Shown piece after piece: positions 1 through 9,146 of a stretch of DNA of 35,102 bases. The first letter of the stretch is position 1. Each line of letters opens with the position of its first letter. This stretch comes from an uncultured Oscillochloris sp. (GTDB taxonomy: Bacteria; Chloroflexota; Chloroflexia; Chloroflexales; Chloroflexaceae). The position numbers and the translations under genes are program-made. The DNA lies in the NCBI GenBank assembly GCA_903916565.1, contig CAIWXH010000648.1, positions 1 through 35,102 of the forward strand, written 5' to 3'. The notes under the pieces were generated by a model. The model saw only the letters and a list, made by a program, of their open reading frames with translations, was not told the origin of the DNA and made no database searches.

Positions 1-950
1 CCCTGACCTTGCCCCGGCTGCTGGCCCTGGGCCAATTGCGCCACGGCATCAGCTAGGCGCTCAAGTGCCTGGGTCGGCTCCGCGCTTGGTGGGGCGATGC
101 CCTCAGCGCTGGCGCGCACTTGGTCGGCGAGGGTCGGGTTCGCCTGGGCAAGCTGATCCGCCGCACTTTGCAGCGCCTGCGCCAGCTCGGCCCGCGCCTG
201 ATCCGAGAGGCCACCAGCCTGACTGGCGAGGTCGCGGAGGCTCTGGGCAGCGCCCGCCGTGTCGCCCCGGTCGAGCGCCTCGGCAGCGGGGCGGGTGACG
301 CTCTGGTCGCGCAGGGCGTTCGCCAGCGCCGCCGCCGCCGCCGCATCACCCGGCCCTGGCACGCCAACTTGGCTTTGCTCAGGGCTAGGCGGCTTGTTGG
401 GCGGAGGCGGGGGCGGCTCCTGTGGATCGCGCTTCACCGTGGCGGGGGCCGCAACCAAGGGCGGCAGCGGCTCCGCCGTTGTGGGTGGCCGGGCTGGCTC
501 GATCTCCCGTAAGATCAACAGGCCGACGAGCAGCGGCACCAGCGTCAGCACCAGGCTCAAATCAAGCCACGGAAAGCGCTGGTGGCTCATGATCTGGCGC
601 CGGATCTGGGCTAGGGTTCGCCGCGACTGTTCGTGGAGGTACGCGCCCACCCCTGCGGCCTGCGGGCTAACCTCAAGCGCCGTGGTCAGTTGCTCATGCA
701 GCCCGAAGCGCCGATCAAGGCGGCGTGCCACCTCGGTCGCAGCCATGCGTGGGCGCAGCACCAGCAACGACCCCAGGGCGATACAGCCCAGGGCCAGCGA
801 CATGATCCAGTTTGTGACGAGCGGCCAGCCCAACAGCAGGTGAAGTCCCACGACCACCGACAGGAGTGCGAGGGCAAGGCTGCTCGTCCTGAGCAAGAGG
901 CGCACCCCACGACGCGCCCAGCGGTCGCGTGCAAGTTGGTCAAGTTGCAT
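1..950 (-). CDS. DUF4175-like membrane/coiled-coil protein, 3'-partial at window start
   Basis: Open minus-strand frame from ATG at 950 (MQLDQLARDRWARRGVRLLLRTSSLALALLSVVVGLHLLLGWPLV...) to window edge with no stop; two N-terminal TM segments, a third TM, a Pro-rich linker and an Ala/Gln-rich coiled region. Not in the supplied ORF track, probably because it runs off the edge. Confidence 0.6.
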   Translation of the reverse strand, partial: MQLDQLARDRWARRGVRLLLRTSSLALALLSVVVGLHLLLGWPLVTNWIMSLALGCIALGSLLVLRPRMAATEVARRLDRRFGLHEQLTTALEVSPQAAGVGAYLHEQSRRTLAQIRRQIMSHQRFPWLDLSLVLTLVPLLVGLLILREIEPARPPTTAEPLPPLVAAPATVKRDPQEPPPPPPNKPPSPEQSQVGVPGPGDAAAAAALANALRDQSVTRPAAEALDRGDTAGAAQSLRDLASQAGGLSDQARAELAQALQSAADQLAQANPTLADQVRASAEGIAPPSAEPTQALERLADAVAQLAQGQQPGQGQ

Positions 951-1026
951 CTGGAGGGAGGTTGGCACACCTTCAGTATACCTGTGCGCGGAAAGCCGCG
1001 TCAAAGCCAAAAGCGTAGGCTCCCCG

Positions 1027-1136
1027 CCCGGTGGCTGAAGCCACGGGCTACGGGTACGAAGGCCGCCTGCGCGGCCTTGCTGAGCCTGCGAAGGCAGGCT
1101 TCGCAAATAAAGAGCCGGGGGCTTCAGCCCCCCGGA
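1027..1136. repeat. Intergenic cluster of palindromes (REP-like dispersed repeat)
   Basis: Consecutive inverted repeats: CCCGGTGGCTGAAGCCACGGGC, AAGGCCGCCTGCGCGGCCTT, AGCCTGCGAAGGCAGGCT, CCGGGGGCTTCAGCCCCCGG. Confidence 0.7.
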
Positions 1137-1174
1137 TTCCACAACCTGTGTAGGACTGCTATAGCACCCTCGGC

Positions 1175-2005
1175 TCAGCGCGTCAGCAGGCTCAGCACCA
1201 CGACCCGGTAGCGCCACTGCGCCCGCAGGCGTAGCCCCGCCATCCTCGCACGGCGGTTCAGCTCTTCCAGCGGCGGAAACGCGATTCCGCCAACACTCAG
1301 CACGCCCTGAAGTGCGCGTCCTGGGCCAGTCGTGCCTCGCGTCAGACACATCATCGCGCAGCGCCCGGTGGGGGCAAGCGTGCGCCGCAGTTCGCGCAGG
1401 GCCAAGTCAATCGCGCCAAGCTCATTCAGCGAGCCACCCATCGTCAGCACCGCCACCGTCCCTGCTGCAAAGGGCAGCGCCTGCGCCTTCGCCCGCACAA
1501 AGCTCACCCGCAGCCCCTCGGCCAGGGCGTAGGCGCGGGCCTGCCGGAGCATCGGCAGCGCGTGGTCAAGCCCAATCACGTGGCCCGCCGCCCCGCCTTG
1601 CGCCCGCGCCAAGGCCCGTGCGTACAGCCCGTTTGAGCAGGCCACATCAACGCAGAGGCCGCCCCGCTCGGGCGCGGCGAGCCCAACCAGGAGTGGCAGC
1701 TCGCGCTCATAGCCAAACGGCTCACCGGCGAGCAGCGTCAGAGCGTGTGGGCGCCACGCACGCTCGTAGCCCCACGCCGTCGGCGGCAGATAGTTCGTTA
1801 GTTGCACCAAGGTGGTGGGCATGTCCAGGGGGCCAAGCAGGTCGGCCACGCCCCGATCAATGCGATAGCGCACCCCGCACACGGGACAGCGCAGCCGCCC
1901 CGTGACGATCTCCCCATCGGTTGAGCGCCGCACCCGCCCCGCAAGCTCAAGCGGTGCATCAGGGTGCTGCGGGCACGTCAGATGTGCCAGCGCCTCAGCA
2001 TACAT
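1175..2005 (-). CDS. Class I SAM-dependent methyltransferase with N-terminal Trm112-like Cys motif
   Basis: 276 aa; CPQHP...CPVCGVRYRIDRGVADLL N-terminus, then LCVDVACSNGLYARALA SAM-binding motif. Confidence 0.8.
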   Translation of the reverse strand: MYAEALAHLTCPQHPDAPLELAGRVRRSTDGEIVTGRLRCPVCGVRYRIDRGVADLLGPLDMPTTLVQLTNYLPPTAWGYERAWRPHALTLLAGEPFGYERELPLLVGLAAPERGGLCVDVACSNGLYARALARAQGGAAGHVIGLDHALPMLRQARAYALAEGLRVSFVRAKAQALPFAAGTVAVLTMGGSLNELGAIDLALRELRRTLAPTGRCAMMCLTRGTTGPGRALQGVLSVGGIAFPPLEELNRRARMAGLRLRAQWRYRVVVLSLLTR

Positions 2006-2061
2006 GGAGGCGGGCCAACGTAACGCCTTGCGGCTTTGCGGCTTTGCGACTTTGGGGCTTT

Positions 2062-2155
2062 GACAAGGTTCGTAGCTACTTTACAGTTTGGGTACGCGCA
2101 GGGCTTTCTGCTGCGTTCGGCCTGAAACCTGAAACCCGACACCTGAAACCTTGTC
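2062..2155. repeat. MITE-like repeat, copy A (GACAAGGT...ACCTTGTC termini)
   Basis: GACAAGGTTCGTAGCTACTTTACAGTTT...GGCCTGAAACCTGAAACCCGACACCTGAAACCTTGTC; second copy at 7088-7174. Confidence 0.6.
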
Positions 2156-2169
2156 TTTGCGGCTACGCT

Positions 2170-3201
2170 TCACGCTTCGCAGCTCTCGCCGTGCTCTCTG
2201 GCGATGGGTTCCTCCATCGTCAGACCCTCCTCGATGACCGGCTCCTCAAGGCGGTGCTGCTCGACCAGTTCGAGAAAGAGATCGAGCAACGTCGGGTCCC
2301 AATCGTGGCCCCGGCCCTCGCGCAAGCGCCGCAGCGTCTCCTCAAGCCCCAGCGAGCGCCGATAGGGGCGGTCGGTCATCATCGCATCATAGGCATCGAC
2401 CACGGCGACAATGCGCGCCCCAAGCGGAATATGCTCACCACACAGGCCATGCGGGTAGCCCGAGCCGTCCCAGCGCTCGTGGTGGTGGCGGATAATCGGC
2501 GCAACCTCGGACGCAAAGCGCATCGGCTGGACGATCCGCGCCCCATATTCCGGGTGCCGCTTGATCTGCGCGTACTCCTCCGGGGTCAGCGCACCCGGTT
2601 TCCGCAGGATCGCGTCATCCACCGAAATTTTGCCAATATCGTGGAGCAGGCCACCGAACCGAATGGCCTTGATCTGTTCCTGGGGAACGCGTGCGGCCAG
2701 CGCCAGTTGCTCGCTGTAGCTCGCGAGTCGGCGGAGGTGGCCTTCGGTGTAGGCGTCCTTTGCCTCGACGGCCAGCGCCAGCATAAAGATCACGCGCTCG
2801 GTTCGCTCTAGCTGGTCGGTCAGGCGCTTGATCCGCAGTTGCGAACGGATACGCGCCCGCAGCAGGCTCTGATCAAAGGGCTTGGTAAGAAAATCGTCGG
2901 CCCCAACCTCAAGCCCCCGCTGCCGATGCTCCCGGTCATCCAGACCCGTCAGCATCGTCACGGGGATCAAGGCGGTCGCCTCGTTATCCTTCAGCCGCTG
3001 GCAGACGGCAAAGCCGTCGAGCTTCGGCATCGTCACATCGAGCAAGATGAGATCGGGAGCCTCGCGATCAACCGCTTCCAGCGCCTCAACGCCGTTGGTT
3101 GCCGTGATCGGAATGTAGTCGTCGCGCCGGAGGATGCGGACGAGCAGATCGAGGATCGCAGGATCATCATCCACAACCAAGATCTTGGCCGACACTTCCA
3201 T
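2170..3201 (-). CDS. Response regulator with HD-GYP phosphodiesterase-like domain
   Basis: Receiver domain (ILVVDDDPAILDLL, LLDVTMPKLDG) followed by HD (GLLHDIGKISVDD) and HHERWDGSGYPHGL motif. Confidence 0.92.
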   Translation of the reverse strand: MEVSAKILVVDDDPAILDLLVRILRRDDYIPITATNGVEALEAVDREAPDLILLDVTMPKLDGFAVCQRLKDNEATALIPVTMLTGLDDREHRQRGLEVGADDFLTKPFDQSLLRARIRSQLRIKRLTDQLERTERVIFMLALAVEAKDAYTEGHLRRLASYSEQLALAARVPQEQIKAIRFGGLLHDIGKISVDDAILRKPGALTPEEYAQIKRHPEYGARIVQPMRFASEVAPIIRHHHERWDGSGYPHGLCGEHIPLGARIVAVVDAYDAMMTDRPYRRSLGLEETLRRLREGRGHDWDPTLLDLFLELVEQHRLEEPVIEEGLTMEEPIAREHGESCEA

Positions 3202-3411
3202 CCCTTTCCCTGAGACGACCCGCCAGCGCGCTCGCGTCTGCTGGCCGATGAGCCTCGCCTTCAGTGCGCTATCGGAGTTCAGTGACAGAGCGCACGCGCC
3301 CCGTCGTATGGTTATGATAGCACTGCGATGGGATAGAAGTATAACACCGACTTAACCATTTTTGAATCAATGGTCAATTAAGATCTAAATAATTCAAGGC
3401 GCGGTTCGGGA

Positions 3412-3450
3412 GAATCAACAAGGGAGGGCATGGCCCTCCCTTGTTGATTC
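3412..3450 (-). terminator. Strong hairpin downstream of the HesB/ErpA gene
   Basis: 18-bp perfect inverted repeat GAATCAACAAGGGAGGGC-atg-GCCCTCCCTTGTTGATTC; no clear U-tract. Confidence 0.6.
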
Positions 3451-3464
3451 GCACCCGTACGAAG

Positions 3465-3902
3465 CTACGAGGCGCAGCCACCGCCACCGCCGCAGCCGCC
3501 ACCGGCCTCATCATCGGCCTCGGCATCGCCGCTAGTACGGAACGACTTACCGCAGCCGCAGCTTGACACGGCGTTGGGGTTGTCGATCTTAAAGCCGTTG
3601 TTGTTCAGTTCGTTAATATAGTCAATCGACGCGCCCGTGAGGTAGCCAGCGCTGATCGAGTCGACCACTACGCGCAGACCAGCCGCCGTGAACGTGCTGT
3701 CACCCTCGCGGGTTTCGTCGTCGAACGTCATCCCATACTCAAGACCCGAGCAGCCGCCGCCCGAGACGTAGACGCGCAGCGCATACCCATCAAGCTGCTT
3801 CTCACTCATCATCGCCTGCAAGTGGCTCGAAGCGGACTCGCTCACGCTCAGGATCGGCACTACCGGGGTCAGCTCGATCAGGGTGTGCTCCATGGTCGTC
3901 AT
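3465..3902 (-). CDS. erpA: Iron-sulfur cluster insertion protein (HesB/IscA/ErpA family)
   Basis: GGGCSGLEYGMTFD and SSCGCGKSF Cys motifs; Gly/Cys-rich C-terminal tail GGGCGGGGGCAS. Confidence 0.85.
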   Translation of the reverse strand: MTTMEHTLIELTPVVPILSVSESASSHLQAMMSEKQLDGYALRVYVSGGGCSGLEYGMTFDDETREGDSTFTAAGLRVVVDSISAGYLTGASIDYINELNNNGFKIDNPNAVSSCGCGKSFRTSGDAEADDEAGGGCGGGGGCAS

Positions 3903-3998
3903 AAGGCCAGTCCTCCCTAAGTCTTATCGTTTCGCCACAGCCCCGCCAGAGTCACGAACATTCTTCGTGCTTACTATAACAGACATCTTCCGAAAATA

Positions 3999-5789
3999 CT
4001 AGGTCAATCTATCCAAAAGACCCCCTGGGGGTATGACAACCACCCGGTCAATAACCATCACGGCGAACAGCAGCGCTAGGTAGAGCAGACTGTACGTGTA
4101 CAGCCCCCAGATGCTCGCTTGGTCGCCTTTGCGCCAGACAGCCCAGGCGTAGCGCATGAAGATCGCGCCCAGAACGCTCGCGCTGGCGAAATAAACCCAG
4201 CCCATCGCGCCAATCAGGGGCAGCACCAGGCTCAGGGCCACCAGCAGCGCCGAGTAAACCAGAATTTGCCAGCGGGTCTCGGTGGCACCAGCGACCACCG
4301 GCAGCATCGGCACGCCTGCCCGTGCGTAGTCCTGCTGCTTCACCAAGGCCAGCGCCCAGAAGTGCGGCGGCGTCCAGTAAAAGACGATGGCGAAGAGCAG
4401 CACCGCCGCGAGGCTCAGGTGCCCCGTCACCGCCGTCCAGCCCACCAGGGGCGGGATGGCCCCGGCTCCGCCGCCGATCACGACGTTCTGCCATGTGCTT
4501 CGCTTCAGCCATTGGGTGTAGATCCAGGCGTAATAGCCGATGCCGAGGGTGGAGCAGAACGCCGCCAGCGGCGTCGTAAAGACCAGCAGCACCACCACCG
4601 ACAGGGCGCTCAAGGTCAGGCCAAAGCGCAGCGCAGCGCGTTGCGAGATGCGTCCACTTGGCACTGGGCGGCGACTCGTGCGGCCCATGTTCAGATCAAT
4701 CTCACGGTCAAAGGCGCAGTTAATCGCGCCCGCGCCGCCCGCCGCGAGGTATCCGCCTACCATTGTCCAGCAGACCAACCCCAGCGACGGTGGGCCAGCC
4801 TCAGTGAGATACATCGCCGCCGCCGTTGTCACGAGCAGCAGCGCAATCACCTTGGGCTTCGTCAGGCTGAGATAGTCGCGCACCAGTGAAGGTGGTCGTG
4901 CTGCCTGCGCCATCGCTGGTGCGGGCACGCCCTGAATGTGTTCCGCTGCCAGCACCATGGCCGGTCGGCGCATTGTCACCACAGCCAGCGCCAGCGCAAC
5001 GCCCCAAAGCGTGGCGCTCAACCCCACGCTAAAGCCCGCCGCAGCGGGCGTCAGGAGCAAGAGCGGCACCTCGGCAATGGTTAGCAGCAGCACCCCCAGC
5101 GCCCCCATCAGCAGCACCCGGTCGTCGCGACGCACACGCCACATCTGCCCCAGCGTGCCCGCTGCCAGAAGTCCAACCATCGCCAGGGCACCGCCCGTAT
5201 TGGCTGGCAACAGCGTGGCGGCCAACACCGTGGGCGTCAGCGTCGCCTGTGCGCTCAGGGCCACGGCCAGCACGCCGGTTGCCCCCGCTGTCCACCAGGC
5301 CAACCCAGTCAGCCGTCCAGCCTCACGCGCTGCCCGCCCGCCCAGGCGCTCGATGGTGGCGGGCTGCGCCAAGGCGGCCCATGGCACCACCTGGCATGCC
5401 AGCACCAGCAGCGCCCCGCCTAAATGTGTCACATTGGCCGCAGCATAGAGTTGTAGCGCGACCATCATGGCGCCCACCGCCATCTGAATCAGCCCGAGCA
5501 GCGGAGCCGCCAGCAGCGGCAGACGCACCCAGCGGTCGGCCTCAGCGCTGCGCCATACCGTCACGGCCCCCAGCGTTACCAGCACCAGCGCCAGTAGCAC
5601 CAGCACCCGATGGGCCAACGCCACCCAGACCAGCGGCGTCATCGGTGCCATTAGGCTCTCGGTGCAGAGCGGCCACGTTGGGCAGCTTGATGCGCTGTTG
5701 GTGGCGCTGACCAGCCCGCCTGAGCTGATGACGGCTAGGGTCGCAAGCGATCCGGCGCGAACGAGGGTACGTAACCTAGTGCTGGACAT
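3999..5789 (-). CDS. ctaB: Fused heme A synthase (CtaA-like) / protoheme IX farnesyltransferase (CtaB)
   Basis: N-terminal multi-TM domain with CPTWPLC (COX15/CtaA-like); C-terminal UbiA prenyltransferase domain (NCAFDREIDLNMGRTSRRPVPSGRIS, YTQWLKRSTWQNVVIGGGAGAIPPLVGW). Start trimmed from ORF start 5900 to MSSTRLRTLVRAG at 5789. Confidence 0.88.
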   Translation of the reverse strand: MSSTRLRTLVRAGSLATLAVISSGGLVSATNSASSCPTWPLCTESLMAPMTPLVWVALAHRVLVLLALVLVTLGAVTVWRSAEADRWVRLPLLAAPLLGLIQMAVGAMMVALQLYAAANVTHLGGALLVLACQVVPWAALAQPATIERLGGRAAREAGRLTGLAWWTAGATGVLAVALSAQATLTPTVLAATLLPANTGGALAMVGLLAAGTLGQMWRVRRDDRVLLMGALGVLLLTIAEVPLLLLTPAAAGFSVGLSATLWGVALALAVVTMRRPAMVLAAEHIQGVPAPAMAQAARPPSLVRDYLSLTKPKVIALLLVTTAAAMYLTEAGPPSLGLVCWTMVGGYLAAGGAGAINCAFDREIDLNMGRTSRRPVPSGRISQRAALRFGLTLSALSVVVLLVFTTPLAAFCSTLGIGYYAWIYTQWLKRSTWQNVVIGGGAGAIPPLVGWTAVTGHLSLAAVLLFAIVFYWTPPHFWALALVKQQDYARAGVPMLPVVAGATETRWQILVYSALLVALSLVLPLIGAMGWVYFASASVLGAIFMRYAWAVWRKGDQASIWGLYTYSLLYLALLFAVMVIDRVVVIPPGGLLDRLT

Positions 5790-5833
5790 CCAGGAAACCT
5801 TTTGGCACGGGCAGGGGATCACGTTCCGCCGCG

Positions 5834-6046
5834 TTAGATCAGCGCGAGGTAGACACAATAGAGCAGCACGCCAGTCAGCACCGCCGTCGCCAGAGTCCAC
5901 GCCACTTCGGCGTCACCATGACCTCGTGGCGCATCGGTCGGCAGGCTCAGTTCACTCTTACGTAGGCGCCAGGCCGAGCGCACCAGCAGCGCCTGTCCAC
6001 CCACGAACACCGCGACAATCAGCCAGAATAGACCGTAGCTTACCAT
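5834..6046 (-). CDS. Small two-TM protein resembling the N-terminal TM hairpin of cytochrome oxidase subunit II, lacking a CuA domain
   Basis: SYGLFWLIVAVFVGGQALLV...GHGDAEVAWTLATAVLTGVLLYCVYLALI; EVAWT motif typical of the COX2 TM region; adjacent to ctaA-ctaB. Confidence 0.55.
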   Translation of the reverse strand: MVSYGLFWLIVAVFVGGQALLVRSAWRLRKSELSLPTDAPRGHGDAEVAWTLATAVLTGVLLYCVYLALI

Positions 6047-6112
6047 ACACAGCTTTGCACACCTTCCAAAATTGAGCATTTCAGCCTGACCGTTTGGCGT
6101 ATCCCCCACCGC

Positions 6113-6158
6113 GATGCCTTGCGGCTTTGCGGCTTTGCGCGAGATCTCCTCGGCGTTG
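6113..6158. repeat. 46-bp dispersed repeat (GATGCCTTGCGGCTTTGCGGCTTTGCGCGAGATCTCC[T/C]CGGCGTTG), forward copy
   Basis: Matches 27629-27674 in inverted orientation with one mismatch. Confidence 0.8.
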
Positions 6159-6200
6159 CAGTCTGCCCCTGATCCCTGAACCCTGACCCCTTGCTAGAAC

Positions 6201-7079
6201 TCAGCGCCCCACGAACTCTAGCTCGGCACCCCCAATCGTGATGCGGTCGCCGCTTTGTAAAGGCTGTGCCGTCCCAGGGCCAAGACTGCGCTCACCGATG
6301 CGGGCCGTCCCGTCAATCTCGGGCAATACCGCCAGCTCGAAGCCATCGCCTGCCCGGCGCACGACGGCGTGACGCCAGGCCACGCCTGCGTCAGGCAGGT
6401 AGAGATCATTGCCATCGTAGCGCCCAATACTCGTCGTGTCCGTTACCTCGCGCACCAATCCGGCTTGTTCGCCCCGTAGCACTCGCAGCTCACCTCGGGC
6501 AAACACCTGGCGGGCCAGCGGAATCAGGGCACCGATGCAGGCACCCACGATCACAAGGCCCAGGCCACCAATCCAGATCTGCGCCGAGCCACTGGTGGCG
6601 AGGAACAGCCGTGTGAGACCTTCGTAGAGCAGTCCGCCCACCAACCCGCCGGTTAGGCCGCCGACGACGGCGTATAGCGCACGCTGGGGCCGTCGGCTCA
6701 CCAACAGGTCGCCCGCGCCGATCAGCCCACCAAGCAGCATCCAGCTCAAGGTTCGCCCTTCCCAGTCCCCCTGAAGGGCCAGAAACGTCGCCTGAGCGGC
6801 CAGCATGCCAATGGCCCCCGCAAGCAACCCGGCCAACCCGCCCAGAATCCCGTCGCGTAGCGCACGGGCTGGCTTCCCCTTGACCATTGCCCCATCGGCT
6901 GCCGCCACCAGGGCACCCAGCGCCGTTCCGAGGCCACCGCCCACGAACAGCGCCGCGCCCCACATATCCCACGTCTGGGTCGCCACGCTCCCTACCACCC
7001 ACCAGCCCACCAGCCCGCCCAGCGCCCCAAAGATCGCCGAGTAGTAAATCTGTAGCGCCTTACTCATCATCGTCCTCAA
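6201..7079 (-). CDS. Gly-zipper multi-TM membrane protein with C-terminal FHA domain
   Basis: Repeated GGLVGG/GALGGLVG TM segments; C-terminal SIGRYDGNDLYLPDAGVAWRHAVVRRAGDGFELAVL...GDRITIGGAELEFVGR FHA pattern. Confidence 0.85.
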   Translation of the reverse strand: MRTMMSKALQIYYSAIFGALGGLVGWWVVGSVATQTWDMWGAALFVGGGLGTALGALVAAADGAMVKGKPARALRDGILGGLAGLLAGAIGMLAAQATFLALQGDWEGRTLSWMLLGGLIGAGDLLVSRRPQRALYAVVGGLTGGLVGGLLYEGLTRLFLATSGSAQIWIGGLGLVIVGACIGALIPLARQVFARGELRVLRGEQAGLVREVTDTTSIGRYDGNDLYLPDAGVAWRHAVVRRAGDGFELAVLPEIDGTARIGERSLGPGTAQPLQSGDRITIGGAELEFVGR

Positions 7080-7087
7080 TCGTCTAA

Positions 7088-7174
7088 GACAAGGTTCGTA
7101 GCAGCTTTACAGTTCTGGCTCATGCGTCGCTTGCTGCTGCGCTCGGCCTGAAACCCGACACCTGACACCTTGTC
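7088..7174. repeat. MITE-like repeat, copy B
   Basis: GACAAGGTTCGTAGCAGCTTTACAGTTC...GGCCTGAAACCCGACACCTGACACCTTGTC; overlaps the stop codon of the VWA gene by 1 nt. Confidence 0.6.
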
Positions 7175-8601
7175 TAACGCTGCTGACGCCGCTCAACGAC
7201 CGGCTCGCCACAATGCATGCAGAAGGGTGTCCCTGCCTCAACGGGTCGTCCGCACATATCGCAGAAGGTGCGCCGCTCGGATGTCGGGGCCGGCGCAATC
7301 GTCTGGGTTGTCCCACACGTCGAGCAGAAACGGGCCGTCGCCCGCAGGGGCGCGGCGCAGTTCATGCACCGTCGTTCCTCGGCGACAGCGGCAGTTGCTG
7401 ACACGGGCAGCAAAGCTGGCTCAGCGGTGCCCACGGGTAGCGTGAGCGTCGGCTCGGTGCCCAATCGTGGCTCAGGCGGCGCGATGGCGTGCGCGGGTGT
7501 AGCATTGACCTCGCCTGTCGGCGCAGCGCCCACATTCCTTCTGCGCCTCAGCCTGCCCGGCAGCACCAGCAGCACTGCCAGCGGCACCAGCAGGGCCACG
7601 CCCACCAGGGGATTCGCCGCTACATTAATGAGGTGTAGCTCGGTGTAGCTGCCAGTCGCCGTACTCGCCCCTACGCGCACCTGAATATTGCGCCGCGTCC
7701 CGTCGTAGAAAGGCCGTGGACTCACATAGGTCAGCCGATACTCGCGCTGCACGTCGCCCGCCAGACCCGTGTACAGCTCGGCCAGCGCATCGCTCTGCGG
7801 CGCGTAGAAGTAGCGCCCGCCAGTCGAGTCGGCGATCTGTCGGAGTACCGTCTCGTCAATCTCGTCGGTGGCGGAACTCGCCCGATTGCCCAAGCCCACC
7901 ACCGCCACCGGCTGTCCGGCGGTCTCAGCGTAGGCGATGGCTTCCGCAAGGGTGTGCTTGCTGCCAGACTCATCTGGGCACGTATCGAGCGGCAATGGCA
8001 CACGACAATCTTGTCCGTCGCTCAACACCAGTAGCAAGCGCCGCCCCGGCTCGTTCCGCAGCAGCTCGACCCCCGCCACGACCGCGTCGTAAAGGGCGGT
8101 GCCATTCTCCGGCTGCAACTTGCTGATTGCGTCGTTCAAGGCGGTGACATCTCCGCTGAACGGTTGTGCCACCTGTATATCTTCATTAAAGGCGACGACG
8201 GCAGCCCGGTCGCCTGGACGCAGCAGCTTAACAAAGGCGGTCGCGGCCTCACGCGCACCGTCAATCTTATGATTCTCGGCCATGCTGCCCGAGTGATCCA
8301 GCACCAGCACACTCGTCACGGCACCCGCGCCCGCGCCGCCAAAGGCGGTGATCGCCACCGGCGCACCGTCCTCGGTCACCGCGAACGCGCCGCTGTCCAG
8401 CCCCAGGCGCGGCTTTCCGCCCGCATCGGCCACCGAGACGTACAGGCTAAGCTTGGGGTACGCGCTTGCGTCAACTTGCTCAACACGGGTTACGCCGCCC
8501 GCCAGCGGGGGCGTCAACGGGCGCGCAAGGGCTGATGCAAGGATTAGGCTTATGACAACCAGGAGCATCAGCATGGCTGTCGGCAACAATACACGTCGCA
8601 T
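7174..8601 (-). CDS. VWA-domain protein with TM helix and two C-terminal zinc ribbons
   Basis: MIDAS DHSGSMAENHK; C-terminal CMNCAAPLRATARFCSTCG and CDMCGRPVEAGTPFCMHCG. Start trimmed to MRRVLLPTAMLMLL (signal/TM). Confidence 0.88.
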   Translation of the reverse strand: MRRVLLPTAMLMLLVVISLILASALARPLTPPLAGGVTRVEQVDASAYPKLSLYVSVADAGGKPRLGLDSGAFAVTEDGAPVAITAFGGAGAGAVTSVLVLDHSGSMAENHKIDGAREAATAFVKLLRPGDRAAVVAFNEDIQVAQPFSGDVTALNDAISKLQPENGTALYDAVVAGVELLRNEPGRRLLLVLSDGQDCRVPLPLDTCPDESGSKHTLAEAIAYAETAGQPVAVVGLGNRASSATDEIDETVLRQIADSTGGRYFYAPQSDALAELYTGLAGDVQREYRLTYVSPRPFYDGTRRNIQVRVGASTATGSYTELHLINVAANPLVGVALLVPLAVLLVLPGRLRRRRNVGAAPTGEVNATPAHAIAPPEPRLGTEPTLTLPVGTAEPALLPVSATAAVAEERRCMNCAAPLRATARFCSTCGTTQTIAPAPTSERRTFCDMCGRPVEAGTPFCMHCGEPVVERRQQR

Positions 8602-8761
8602 ACCAGACCTCCAGGGTTGTCTGCAATGCTCACTAGCCTTACAGACGCTGCGCGTATCCCAAAGGTTGCGATTCGGTTGTGGCCGTACCACCGAGCATGT
8701 GGTAAGGGTATTGCCGCACCAGCCGATAGCAATCCTACGCCAGTCACGTTGCAGCGCGGAT

Positions 8762-8791
8762 CGTCGGGGCGCAGCATGCTGCGCCCCGACG
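8762..8791. repeat. 30-bp perfect palindrome in the intergenic region
   Basis: CGTCGGGGCGCAGCATGCTGCGCCCCGACG; arms 15+15 with no spacer. Confidence 0.85.
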
Positions 8792-9146
8792 CCACGTCTC
8801 CGTACCATCGGCTTTACGACCCGGATCGGATTGTTCTCGCTCTCGCTTGTGTTGTTACCGGCGGCAGGTTGTCCATAAATGGTGTATTATGGGTCTATGT
8901 AGGCGCGTAGTGTTGCAAGCATAATGTGCCGCTTGTTACAAATCATACAAGACAGGGGCGGGATGTGATCGGCTACAGGTGCCAAAGTGCGGTTCCGGGC
9001 AACGGACAAATCCCGTCAAGAGCTTGTGCATTATACGTGCATGTAACAGAGTAACGCATTGCATCACGGGCTTGTGGTTGCCCTTTTTGCGTATTGTAGC
9101 GGCGTGACAACTGATTAGAGTGCTTCGTACACCCAGGTCGCTTTTA

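Noticed and set aside
60-110. Possible frameshift in the 1-950 minus-strand gene
   Set aside because: Apparent shift came from miscounting a C run; a recheck (GCATCGCCCCACCAAG, four C) gives one continuous frame to the window edge.
53-843. Several overlapping ORFs at the left edge, both strands
   Set aside because: All overlap a coherent open minus-strand frame (1-950) with TM and coiled-coil features that runs off the window.
1027-1136. CRISPR array
   Set aside because: Palindromes differ from one another with no regular identical repeat-spacer spacing; no cas genes in the window.
4119-4889. 256-aa plus-strand ORF across the ctaA-ctaB fusion
   Set aside because: Antisense, low-complexity His/Gln/Arg content; the minus-strand UbiA motifs are convincing.
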